From the NCBI RefSeq assembly GCF_000835495.1, contig NW_015622541.1, positions 2,852,001 to 2,916,000 of the forward strand: a stretch of 64,000 nucleotides of DNA, written 5' to 3'. A program made the translations under genes and the position numbers. The notes beneath the pieces are model-generated. The model worked only from the letters and a program-made list of their open reading frames with translations. It did not search any database and was not told where the DNA came from. The stretch comes from Cladophialophora immunda (Eukaryota > Ascomycota > Eurotiomycetes > Chaetothyriales > Herpotrichiellaceae). Below, in pieces: positions 1 through 10,680 of this stretch. Numbering within the stretch: position 1 is the stretch's first letter; each line of letters starts with the position of its first letter.

Positions 1-3000
1 TGATAAGATGGTCCAGGTACTCCAGCGTGGCGTCGTTGTATGGCGTGATGGAGTGGTGCTTAAGCCAGAGGCTGAACTGAACTGCCGCCCGTTGAATCTC
101 TTTATGTTCGTGTCTGAATTCCGCGATTGTGGCCTCTTTCGCCTTAATTGCAGCCTCAATGACAGTGGTGACCTTGGCATTTTCCTGCAGCAGCATCTCA
201 ACTTTCGGATCTTTGATGGTTCTCGTTGTCTCTCTGTGTTCGTACAGAATATGCTTGTGCTCAGTCCAGTGATGCCTGCAACCTTTACAGTGCTGCGACC
301 CTCCGAATGCCGCGCATCTGACTAACTCTGGAGTTCCCACTCTCTCAACGGGAACGTTGGTCAAACAGCAAGGGTTGTGACAGAGACTTTTGTGTACGGT
401 GTCCTCTCCGTTGGGGCCGGGAGTGTCAACTTTCCTGATGCATCTCGCATTAGTACAGACAGTCTTTGGGCGAGTGACTGGGCTGAAGACCACCGAATTT
501 TGGTGCACGTCTAGCTTCTTCAGCATTTCGTCCTTGCTCAATCTGCTGTTCCGCAAAAGCTCATTATCTCGTTGGTTCAACTCGATGGTATCATTGATCT
601 TTTGCGCGATCTCGGCCATGGGCTTGGTTAACTGAAGGATCAGCCGTCGAGCCTCGTTCAGACTGAGGGTATTCTCGACTTGATGGGGCTCTAATTGGCG
701 GATGTAGTCGAGCAAACGCCGAGATTCTGTAGCTGACTGCTCCCAACTTCGGAAATAGTCATCGAAGCTGCCTAAGTTCACCCCTTGCTTGTGAGCAGCT
801 AGGTAGCGGAAGCTCTCCGAATCGAAGCAATAGACTGTGTTGTGAAACAGCCCAAGATTGACATCTCGGAACTGCTTTAATACAGCCTCAAGTGGTATAA
901 AGGTGTCTCCGGGGTGGTAATTCGAACCACGAGTGTTGGTAAAACCAAAAACCATGTTGCGAGCTGCGTTGCGATGCAAGTGGGTTAACAATTCCTTGAT
1001 GCAAAACTCGAACATGACGTTCAATCGGGAGTTGTTTGGCTTGAGGAGGATCAGAATCCCATGCAGCTCCTTGTAGTTGCTCAGCATTGACAGGACGTCG
1101 GCCATGTTGGCTTTGTCCTGGTCCAGACCTCTGGTATCACCGATGCCGGGAGTGTCAATCAAGCGTACCATCACCGAATCAACGAAAATGGGGTACGTGA
1201 TGGCCCTTTGTGTGGCCGACTGGCCATCAGACGCGTCGTGTTCAAACTCGTCCACTGCCCCAATTTTGATCTTTCTCTGAATAAGTCTCTTGAGAGGGTC
1301 GCTCTCGTCAATCGTCTGAGTCGCAAACGAACATGGAATGACATGCTCTATTTGACTAGAGTCCATAGCTTCTTGCAAAGTGCTGTGAGTGAGGTAGTTC
1401 ACGAAGGCATTAATCCATGTGCTTTTGCCGACACCTGTCTCGCCTAGGATCAAGATATTGACCTCTTCAAACGGATCCATGGCATCAAGCAACTGCAAGA
1501 GTTGCCGATCATCATATCGCTCGAAGTTTGGTCCATGCCCTTGGCCATTGCACCTGAAACTCCAGTAACGGTACTTGGTGCGCCCGCAATCGCAATACAA
1601 GTAGTGGTCTCGTCGGCCATAGTCGATGGTAGAGTAGCATTGGGAACAGATCCATTGAAGATGTGCTTGTTGCGCACAGTCTCTTCCCGGACAGGGTAGT
1701 TTGACGGGCTTCCGATCTATCGGTTTCTTGATTCCCCATGTATCGAGATGAGCACCGTCGAAATGCATCAGACATTTATCTCGGAGGAAATCTTGGAGTT
1801 TCTTGAAGTCGTTGGTGATCAGGTTGCCATCGCGATGGTACACGATATTGGACTTCTCGATAGGGCCCCCGCTGCGGTCACAGTCCACAATCCGGACCGA
1901 TTTTCGGGTGTCTCGAGACTGGAGTAAGTCGAAAATCAGCTGCGCATTAGGGCCCCATGTCGCAATATCGTCCATAGCGTTGCGGCTAAAGTAAAAAGTG
2001 TACGAGTTACCGCGCGGCGTGGGGATCCCAACCTCATTTGAAAAGTAATCTGCCCCATTCCTTGTCGCCTGGTCAATGAAAGCCAGCTTTCGGGCATAGA
2101 GATCTGCCACGGCAGTAAGCTGAACGGGAGAATATTGGCCACTCGTAAATCTTTCAAGCATTTGCGCCAGCTGTTTCGACCCCATCCGACCATTTCGAAA
2201 ATCGCGCAGGGCGATGCCGTATTGCACCCTCAGCACGCCTTCTGCTTTATTTGCACGATCAAAGGACTCAGAGACTTCACGGACATGTTCCTCCGGCACG
2301 AGGGTACGTCGAAGAGAAAGATAGGTCCAGTAATCCTTGAGCCGTCTCTGAGCACTCCGAATCTCTTCAAACGTTTTCATGAAATCAGACAGGAGGTCCT
2401 CATTGGGCTGGATGACCATGACTTCGGCTGCGGGTTCAAAGTTCAAAATCAGCGAGAGCCAGTGAACCGGGAGGAGTGTGTAGATGACAGGCTGTCCCCA
2501 TCCTTGGTTGATATCCAACAGTTGATTTGGTATATTTCGCATGAACTGGCAGGCGCCCTTTAAGTCGGTTTGTACCGGGTTGCTGCTGGACAGGTCTGTG
2601 TGGAGGCAAACCTGAAGTGATTTGCTCAGGTCACGGAATTGACAAGAGTCTCCAGTCAAGGGCTCCTGCTGGAAGGTATTTTGTTCAACTTTGGCATATT
2701 CCTCCCGTAACAGCCTTCTCACAGCATTCTCATCCTCGCCAGCAGATCTCTGATAGTTTGCTGTGAGAATGCTTCGACCACCCCATGTGATTTCTGAGAC
2801 TACATGTGTGGCATGGCTTAGCTGTATATTCTCTCGAGAAACAGACTGCCGTATTTCCGGGGTTGCAAAGTTGACTTTCTCATGAAATGTGGTAATGACA
2901 TGTTGCAGGGACATTTGCACTGTGAAATTGCTCTCGTGTCGATCGAGAAGAGAAGCCGCGGAGCGCAAAGGAACAATTAATCCAGAAAGTATGCTAGCCT

Positions 3001-3223
3001 CCAAGGAAGAGTGCACTTCAATAGCGTTGAATTTGTCTCTGAGACCATGGGTCTCGATAACTCTGAATCTTGAGGATGGACGTGCCTCTATGGCGACTGC
3101 AGACTCTGGAGTCCGGTCATTCAGCAATGAAAGCGGTAAAAAGGAATCGGTCCGTGCATCATATAGACTCCCCAGGGCGGCAGCCTCACCCAGCGAGACT
3201 CTTTTCAGGCCTGCGGAAGACAT
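1..3223 (-). CDS. Stonustoxin-like / P-loop GTPase fusion protein, 3' end outside window
   Basis: An open frame with no stop and no obvious intron runs from an ATG at 3223 to the left edge, about 1,074 codons, so the C-terminus is missing. The N-terminal segment (about residues 10-60) resembles the start of the stonustoxin/verrucotoxin family, where a short LYDAR-type motif precedes a pore-former-related fold. Around residues 510-560 there are CxxC/CxC pairs that look like a zinc ribbon. A Walker A motif GETGVGKST lies near residue 594, a DTPG switch-II motif near 690 and a GFTNTRG segment near 760, giving a septin/AIG1-like G domain. More Cys clusters lie around residues 920-980. The G-domain call is firm; the SNTX call is by resemblance and less certain. 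In fungi the function is unknown and nothing here shows toxicity. Alternative: a plain large GTPase with an unrelated N-terminus. Confidence 0.75.
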   Translation of the reverse strand, partial: MSSAGLKRVSLGEAAALGSLYDARTDSFLPLSLLNDRTPESAVAIEARPSSRFRVIETHGLRDKFNAIEVHSSLEASILSGLIVPLRSAASLLDRHESNFTVQMSLQHVITTFHEKVNFATPEIRQSVSRENIQLSHATHVVSEITWGGRSILTANYQRSAGEDENAVRRLLREEYAKVEQNTFQQEPLTGDSCQFRDLSKSLQVCLHTDLSSSNPVQTDLKGACQFMRNIPNQLLDINQGWGQPVIYTLLPVHWLSLILNFEPAAEVMVIQPNEDLLSDFMKTFEEIRSAQRRLKDYWTYLSLRRTLVPEEHVREVSESFDRANKAEGVLRVQYGIALRDFRNGRMGSKQLAQMLERFTSGQYSPVQLTAVADLYARKLAFIDQATRNGADYFSNEVGIPTPRGNSYTFYFSRNAMDDIATWGPNAQLIFDLLQSRDTRKSVRIVDCDRSGGPIEKSNIVYHRDGNLITNDFKKLQDFLRDKCLMHFDGAHLDTWGIKKPIDRKPVKLPCPGRDCAQQAHLQWICSQCYSTIDYGRRDHYLYCDCGRTKYRYWSFRCNGQGHGPNFERYDDRQLLQLLDAMDPFEEVNILILGETGVGKSTWINAFVNYLTHSTLQEAMDSSQIEHVIPCSFATQTIDESDPLKRLIQRKIKIGAVDEFEHDASDGQSATQRAITYPIFVDSVMVRLIDTPGIGDTRGLDQDKANMADVLSMLSNYKELHGILILLKPNNSRLNVMFEFCIKELLTHLHRNAARNMVFGFTNTRGSNYHPGDTFIPLEAVLKQFRDVNLGLFHNTVYCFDSESFRYLAAHKQGVNLGSFDDYFRSWEQSATESRRLLDYIRQLEPHQVENTLSLNEARRLILQLTKPMAEIAQKINDTIELNQRDNELLRNSRLSKDEMLKKLDVHQNSVVFSPVTRPKTVCTNARCIRKVDTPGPNGEDTVHKSLCHNPCCLTNVPVERVGTPELVRCAAFGGSQHCKGCRHHWTEHKHILYEHRETTRTIKDPKVEMLLQENAKVTTVIEAAIKAKEATIAEFRHEHKEIQRAAVQFSLWLKHHSITPYNDATLEYLDHLI

Positions 3224-4188
3224 ATTGGAGACTGGATTGAGCAGAAACAGAATGATAGCGATCGTCAAGTGCCTCTCGCAGGCAAGACGGGGAGTCGGCA
3301 GGGAGAAGAAGTAATCACAAAAAAGGAGTCGGAGTTCCTCTTTTATCAGGCAAATATGTGTGGATCAACTGACCAGGCATCGCCGGGCGTATTAGATAGA
3401 GGGGGAAGAACAGGCCCAAGTCAGCCTATCATCAACGTACTTCAACAAGGCGCAAGATCAGCATACCTCCTGCGCCTTGTGTTGGTCCGCAACAACAGGT
3501 AAAGCTGGCGTCAGGTCGCCAACACCGAATCAACCCGTCGTCACACGGCATGTGTTGTCCAGTCCCGTTGTCGTAACTAAGCCAAGAGCACTTACCGGGC
3601 GCAAGAAACTGCGAATTGGGGTCCAAGGTTGAGCGATTTGGAGCCGCTGCGGGACAGGTGGAATGCAGGGCGCATACATATGGCAACGTTAATACGGCTC
3701 TGGCATCAACCAGGCAAAGGAAGGCGTCCATGGTTCGCCCGACTTATAATGTAAAGAAGGGAACAATTGATAAGGCTAACTCATGTGGAGACACGGCAGA
3801 AGGAAGGGACTGTTCTAGGGACTTGCCTTGAACGCGGCCAAAAACGCCTAAATATGCACGAGCTTGGGTCATCCGTGTTCGGGTCTGAAGTCCCTAGTGC
3901 AGATGTATTCGATCTATCCTTTGTCTTCACGCAAAGCGAGGGATGAGGCCGGATCATTGAAAAGAGTAATAATAGAATGGTGCGGCTGAAGACGAGAACA
4001 GCGCAGGCATATTAATAATGATCCACCGTATCCTTGGCATACGGTAGATCATAGTGTCCGGCCCGCGAGTATCTCCACTACGAGCTGAAGAGTCAAGACC
4101 ATCTTAGATTCTTGTCTTGGATTCATGGTGGTTGGTTCTATCTGCTGCTTCTTCTCGTTGCACAAATACTCGTTACAGATTCTTCACT
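3224..4188. other. Intergenic, no gene seen
   Basis: This holds the presumed promoter of the leftward GTPase gene and the 3' region of the monooxygenase gene. Short open frames here have no recognisable motif. No RNA gene was recognised. Confidence 0.5.
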
Positions 4189-6511
4189 CTAGTTTTGTAT
4201 CAAATTCAGCTGCGCGAGGTCGTCATGGATTGCGCCTTCGAGGTCGATTTGGTGATCATCGCCGTCTAGCAGCCCCAAGTAATACGATAGGTCGCGACCG
4301 TCAAACTCTCGAGTGGCAAAGCCATTACCCAGGAATTCAAACATGTTCAATGAGTTCATGTACTCAATCTGGTAGTCCTCAAATCTGGGAGTCGCCAGAA
4401 GGTCCATATACACCAATCGAGACGCAGGGAACATTGGCAGCGGACCATCGATTCTTCCTTGCTTGAACCACGAACTACATCCCTGTGGTACGAGAGGTAT
4501 CAGTGTCTCGCCTCTACATGGGTTTTAGGGTTCCACCTACCGAAGTCCAAGCTGTTCTATTCAGAAACAGTTGTGCGTGCTCTCTAAACTGCTCGGCGAT
4601 CTCAGGTTTGGGGGTCAGACTCTTGATACGGTCTTTTTGCATCTTTTGAATGCACTGGATGATGTTGCCCGCAAGCGTCTCGATGATGGGTAGGAAAGAC
4701 CCGTGCCCAAGGGGACCATAAGGCCCGCCCATCATGAAATAGTTCGGCACTAATCTATGAATCAGTGGTCGTCACAGCGATTATATTTAGGGGATTCATA
4801 CTGTAGGGAACTCCGAGGGAAATATATGATGTAGCCTCCTTGGCCCACATCTTTGCAATACTGTGCCCATTTGCTTCGACGGGGAACCTGGGAATCCAGC
4901 TTGTGTTGAACCTGCCATGCACCAGTCAGCGAATCGATCGAGCCCAACTCATGTCCACAACGTCTCAACAACGGTCGAATGGTCAGCGCGACTGTAAGCT
5001 TACCCTGTGGCACAGATGATAATGTCCACGTCGTGTTGCTGTCCCTCACTATCGACGAAACCATTGGCGTTTATCTCTTTCATGGGCGAGATGAAGACTT
5101 GGACATTTTCTTGGTTCAAAGCTTCAAGGAAGCCGTTTCCAGGCTGAGGAACCCCCGAATCAGTTGGTGCTCATGCACGCTCTGGAACAAACTCACAGTC
5201 GGCCTCCTGCATCCCACACCGAAATTCTTGGGTATGATCGCCTCTAGGAGCTCCGGTTTCGTCGTCCCAAGCTTCTGCATCATCTCGTTTCGAGCAAACT
5301 GGTGACTCAAGTCAGTGTGTTGGGCAATTCTCTTGGTAAGCATCTTCTTACTTCTCTGGCACCTTCGGCCTCCTTGGTCCCATTCAAAATGAACTTGAAC
5401 CTGACGTTCAGCTCAGACTCGATCATTTTCGAATATTTCAGGAATAAGTCTGGGTTCTCGGCAAATTTCTTTTGCTGTTCGGGAGTATCTGTCTTCAGGG
5501 TTAGAAGGTCACCGTCGCCTAACTATTAGAGGGAGACATATGATCCATACAGCGGAAATTTCCTCCATCCGGTCCAGCAAACTTCTGGGCAAACCCGGCG
5601 GTGATCCACGTTGGCGATCTGACCCAAGTGTAGAGTTGCTTTACCTGGGACGCAATCTTTGAGATGATCTGGATGCCGCTGCTCCCGATTCCAATGACCG
5701 CAACACGCTTACCGTTCAAGTCGATTTCGGGGTCGTAATTGGCGCTGTGCACGAGGATACCCTTAAACGAATGCAGGCCTTTGATATCTGGCCACTTCCA
5801 ATTGCTATACACAACACCTTTGTCAGCAACGGACACGCAGCAGTCAAGTAGGGAAGAGACGCACTTCAGAATCCCACCGCCATTAACGAGGACATTACAA
5901 GTATCCACGAACTCGGTCCCATCGGGCCGTCGCACATGCACTTCCCAGACGGCTTTCTCAGGTTGCCAATACGCTCCGGTCACAGTGTGCTGGAGTTGGA
6001 CGTATTTGATCAGACCGTGCTTGTCGACCACGTTCTTGAAATACTGCCATATTTCCGGCGACTCCGAGTAATATTGGGACCAATAAGGATTCCTTTCCCA
6101 GGTGAATTGATACGACGCAGAAGGGATGTCACAAGCACAGCCGGGATATCTTTTGGACGATGGTTTCCTCGTCAGCAATCTCTCGGTTTCCTGCTGCAAC
6201 AAGAAGAAACATCACACTTCAGATTGAAAGGGTTCTAGCAAATACCTATTCTCGAGCCACGTTCCTCCGACGTCCTTGTTTTTCTCGTATATCTGCAACT
6301 CGACGTTCTCGCACCGTTCTTCGATGAATTTGGAAAGCGTGATTCCCGAAGCGCCCGCGCCGATGTGGATCACTCTGATCTTGCGTGGTGTTGCATATGG
6401 TTCTTCGTGGATCCTGTATCCCCTGGCATTCTGAACCATCCACCCCAGCTCGTTGAAGACCTCGCCGGTCGAATTGGACGAGAAGCCTTCGCCGTCCTTG
6501 GATGGCGCCAT
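4189..6511 (-). CDS. Baeyer-Villiger-type FAD/NADPH monooxygenase
   Basis: A multi-exon reverse-strand gene. It starts at the ATG at 6511 (MAPSKDGEG...) and stops at 4189, encoding roughly 600 residues. It has the two Rossmann motifs of class B flavoprotein monooxygenases: GAGASG (about residue 55, FAD) followed by the [15 protein letters not shown] signature, and GIGSSG in mid-protein (NADPH). Between them lies [12 protein letters not shown], matching the BVMO fingerprint FxGxxxHxxxW(P/D) except that Tyr replaces Trp. A C-terminal ATG motif (CATG) is present. Introns are needed to restore GGTW-ENR|YPGC (about 6150-6246), after GGGIL, and in NF-RY|TPEQQ; each has GT...AG ends. Such enzymes insert oxygen next to ketones or oxidise heteroatoms. 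The neighbours give no pathway hint and the substrate is unknown. Confidence 0.85.
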
Positions 6512-8147
6512 CTCGGAATCGCAGAAAGATAAGTGATGCTGTGCAAACCACAAGTCGGAACCCTGTTGTCGCGGTCGAGGAGTACAAAGGTTGCGTTGTA
6601 TCGTGTGCTCAAGGTCTATCACCCAGGAGTGGACCTGTGAGAGACTGGGTATGTATTTATTTCAACAATCAGAACAGCGCTCGAGCGGCACATCCACCGT
6701 CTATACTCGCCTGATCCAGTCAGCAAGGGGTGTCTGTGAAGCCGTTTTTGGAGGTAGACCTCGGTACTGGGATCCATCTCCAAGGCCTTGTCTGCGGGGA
6801 TCTAAGGAGCAAAAAAGCGAGCGATTCAAGTGGCACAGAGCCGGCAACGATGTGCTAAGCCGGATAACGGCACTGGCCACAAACCTTCCCTACGAGGATA
6901 TTGGCTGATGGCGGAGATAAAACACCTCTGGCTCTACCTATCAGGCCACTGGGCATGTGTTCACAGCTGACTTTCTTCGACGTTCAGTCCAGTCCTCCTC
7001 GGTCCTCAGGACGGAATAGACGGACGGCCAGGGAGTCGATCTTTGAGAAGTCCGAGCCCTCTACCCCTTCCCAGCAAGATATCACTCCAGAGATTGTCAT
7101 GCAATAAATGGAATCGGGGACGCTTTTCGACGGTGACCCCATGCCGCAAGGCTGTAAGCAACGTTTATTCCCTTTCTTGGACAGTGGATACCACCACTAC
7201 ATCAACACTGTACGGCCGAGTCGCGTTGTGTCCTCGAGGCGACCTCAAAAGTCCCCCCATAATCCTTTTCTGATGAAATGAGAAAAGCTCCCAAATAAGC
7301 AGGGCGAAGGATACAGTCAGAATTGGTGAGTTTCTTCCTCAGGGGTGTTTGTCAGCAAGGTCGTCAGAAGAGCCGGTGGGCCTTCTTGTCCTGAGTCAGT
7401 CTCATGGGCGTGCTAGAGTGTGGATTGCAACGGCCGGGGCGCGCTCTGGACATATCGTGGACATTAGAGACGTCTACATATCGCCGTCGCCACAGCGTGC
7501 CAACCGAGCTGCTGAAAGTGCTGTACTAGGTACTGTACTGAGGCATCAAGCAGCATTTCCACAACCACCGCTTACAAATGCAAAACAACCTACAGGACCA
7601 ATGTGCCTTCATCCACAGCGCATGGCCCCCTTGATCCAGCCATACCATGCGCCTCAGAGGTCGCGCCTCTCGACTGTCTCTTTTACACGCTCTTATACCT
7701 GCCAAGACCTAGCGGGACGTGGTTAACAAACATATCCCAAGCGAAACCCTTTGAGGCGACTTTGGTTTGGCACGGCGAGAAATTAGAAGTAATTCGCCTT
7801 GTTAGAACGCTGGTTCGTCGGCGAGGTCAACTCGAAGCATAGTAGAGACAAGACCCCAACGAAATGCCGGGCGAAAGTAGGCCTGGAAATGAACACATAG
7901 TACAAGAGGATGGTACTAGGTAGGGCTCAGGGTGAAAGATCGTGGCTTTTGTGTTCGCTATATAATCTAGAAGGCAGCTTCAAGCCTCCATTTGGGAAAG
8001 TCCATAACCAAAGCCATGTGCGACTCTAATGTGCAACGACAAAGTTTGGACTCACCTCGAAATTCGCCGGGACCAGGGAGTTATCGTATGCGCTCTGATA
8101 CTCAGAAAGACGACGCTGTTAGGCTGCTGTTCTCCAAGCCTCAGCCT
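6512..8147. other. 1.6-kb intergenic stretch
   Basis: It lies between the start of the monooxygenase gene and the 3' end of the LYC1-like gene. Open frames are short, and I see no conserved motif, tRNA or repeat. It probably holds the monooxygenase promoter. Confidence 0.4.
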
Positions 8148-9356
8148 TCAGCACCAGGCGTATTTCTCCTTGGCGAGCCAAACAACTTCCTCGCCCGGTC
8201 CCGCCGCCCATCTGAGACTGCACAAATGCTCTTTGTCGCGGGAAATGATCTCCACCTTGCCTTGCTCTTCTGTCCTCAGCCTCTGAGCCGAGGCAACTAC
8301 CAACTCCAAAGGATCCCAGACCTCCACACCCGCAGCCATCTCCCACTGATGTGCCTCTAATTGTGCTCTCAAAAGAAGTGCCGACATTGCGTGTTGGGTA
8401 TCTACTGAATTCTCCACCGAAGGTGGGATAACAGTGTGTAGGATATGCAGTTGCCACTCAGACTCCTTGGCAGCATACACGCGACACCAGATCAGAGCAA
8501 GGCCGGTGGCTCGATGGATGGCGCCCTTGATTTGGGGGAAACCTTTATTCAAGACTTTTGTCTGGAACTCCTCTCGGGCGAAGTGCCATTCAAAATGCTC
8601 GACGTCAGGACGGATTGCAATATGATTTATGCCCGGGATAGCCTCGGAAATCGCATGCAGGCGATGTTCAAGGTACTCAGCAGTGGGGATATGCTTCAGA
8701 TCTTCCGTCGTTAAGTCTTCAACAGCAGGAAACATGGAACTGGCGGAAGCATAGGCACCTTGATCCATCGGAGCGAGATGAATGTGGTTGCTCGGGAACA
8801 CTTTCCAGCCGAATCTGGCGTAGAACTTCTGGCCAATGTCAGAGTATAGAACCGAGAATAGATTGGTTGCACCAGGCGCTGTCTGCCACGACTCCAATCT
8901 GCTCCCCAGCTCTGCCATCATTCTGCCAGCGTACCCTTTTCCGCGGTATTCGGGACGCGTATAAACCGAGGCAATGCCATGGGCCTGGGTCCTGTCCACC
9001 ACGCCATCTTTCGCCACGTATGCTTGAACTAGAAGGCTCTCACAACAGGCAAGTATGGGTCGCGAACCATCGGGGTTTGGGGGTAAGGCGTCAGACGTCA
9101 GAATCCACCCGGTGATGCGACCATCTCTTGTCAAATCGACTGCCTGGAGGATGACCTCGCGTTCCAGGTATTGATCCAGAGTGAGCGGCCCTTGCCATTC
9201 TTCAGCATTGAGATATGCCGTCTGGACATATTCGAGAGGGGTGGCAGCCACAAGTATCAGATCTGGCGACTGAGCTGGTGGTTGAGAAGCAGGGTCGATA
9301 GCGGGGGGTTTTGAGGCCGATTTAGTCGCGGTTGGGGGCACTTCTATGGAAGCCAT
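8148..9356 (-). CDS. LYC1: LYC1-like N6-lysine/GNAT acetyltransferase
   Basis: An intronless 402-residue frame with ATG at 9356. After a Pro/Ser-rich N-terminus (about residues 1-30) it has a GNAT fold. The acetyl-CoA loop is visible as YTRPEYRGKGYAGRMMAEL (about residues 130-150; R/QxxGxG/A type). The arrangement (an early LTLDQYLERE stretch, a long insertion before the acetyl-CoA loop, and a C-terminal segment with WHFARE and LIWCRVY) fits fungal Lyc1. Lyc1 acetylates lysine in lysine catabolism in Yarrowia; that function is known for the family, not shown here. It is transcribed divergently from the RBR ligase gene across a 1.3-kb CT-rich region. Family confidence is high, substrate moderate. 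Confidence 0.85.
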   Translation of the reverse strand: MASIEVPPTATKSASKPPAIDPASQPPAQSPDLILVAATPLEYVQTAYLNAEEWQGPLTLDQYLEREVILQAVDLTRDGRITGWILTSDALPPNPDGSRPILACCESLLVQAYVAKDGVVDRTQAHGIASVYTRPEYRGKGYAGRMMAELGSRLESWQTAPGATNLFSVLYSDIGQKFYARFGWKVFPSNHIHLAPMDQGAYASASSMFPAVEDLTTEDLKHIPTAEYLEHRLHAISEAIPGINHIAIRPDVEHFEWHFAREEFQTKVLNKGFPQIKGAIHRATGLALIWCRVYAAKESEWQLHILHTVIPPSVENSVDTQHAMSALLLRAQLEAHQWEMAAGVEVWDPLELVVASAQRLRTEEQGKVEIISRDKEHLCSLRWAAGPGEEVVWLAKEKYAWC

Positions 9357-10680
9357 CTTATCTAGTGTCCAACAATGCCTGTGCTAATGAGCAAACAACG
9401 AGGTAAGTGGTAGTGGAGGGCATGAAGAACTGGGGGGAAAAGTTTTCATGCGGTCCTGTCACAAGGCGCATCAACCTACGTTGCAAAGTAACAGTGTCAA
9501 ACCTGGGTGAAAGGCAACAAAGACCACAAATGTAGAGTCATTCGCTTCCTGTGAGCGTAGAGAGCATCTTCCGGGGGCTTTGCAGGTGGGCGGGTAAAGA
9601 TGCTCTCATGGTGGAGGGCTGAGGTGCAGTCAAGAGACAGCCTGCGGTCGCTGGGTTTACCCGAAAAAGGCCCGTGATCACTGCGGCTCCCAAACGAGGC
9701 TTAGAGAGCCTTTGAGCCTTTCGATCGACATTTGAACTCTGACTTCATCGACGGGAAAGGGATGCAAGGAGGGAAACAAGAGATGGAATTCAGTATGGAC
9801 GTCGAACATAGCCTCATCACCAGCCTCGCCGCCTTCTGCCTTCCTCCCTTGCTTCGAAGCCACACCCCCAGCCTCCAGACTGGTTCATCCTCGTACAAGA
9901 AGTGAAACAAATGACAGGACGCAGGGACTCTGCTACCCCTCCTCGCCCTCTTCGCCCTCCTCCGTCGCCGCCTTGTTTGGCTCTTTTGGGCTCCTCTGAC
10001 TCTCCCTCTCCCTCTCCCTCTCCGTGCGGCGCTGCCAGCAGCGTCCTTCAGTGGTTGCGGTTCGTATCTGCAACCTCCTGCGATTGATGCGCTTGACGCC
10101 CTCCGCGTCCTCCGGTGGTGCCGCCCTCTTATCCAATGGGTTCTAGCTCACCCGGTTACTGCTATCGCGTCAATTGATCCAATCCAGTTCTGCCAGCACC
10201 TGGTGGGTGCCTTGGATCGCGCACCATCCAGTTCGACCTCACCTCTTCCCGTCACTCGACCATGTCGGATCTGCGCAGGAACCAAATAAACATACAAGGC
10301 TCTCCCCATTAGAATTTTGCTGCTTCACAGATCCTTTCTTTCTGCCGCATTACTCCTTGTTCTTTTTCTTCTCTTGGCTTCCCATCTTTTACATTTGTAC
10401 CATCCCACTTCGTTCACCCCTTTGGTGCATCTTCTATCCTTCCTACACTTCACCAACTGCGCCTAAGCAGTAGGCTCGATTACTGGTACGAGCGCAGGCA
10501 GCGGCAGCTCCTTCATACCTTTCTCCCTACACTCGCCCAAGGCGCCGGGTCATAGAGTTCTGTCTGAAATTCAAGTTGAGCCTGTGCAGCCCATCGTGTT
10601 GCGCAGAGAAGGCCACTTCCACGAGAACAACCTGAGAAATCGACCAACTCCAAACCCACGGATATCCAAAGGCTCTTTGC
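9357..10680. promoter_or_regulatory. Divergent promoter region with CT tracts and long pyrimidine-rich leader
   Basis: It separates the divergent LYC1-like and RBR ligase genes. There is a short CTCCCT microsatellite around 10000-10022 and a strongly pyrimidine-rich stretch at about 10320-10440, as commonly seen ahead of fungal transcription starts. The first ATG of the ligase is at 10681. No TATA box or specific operator is claimed. Confidence 0.45.
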
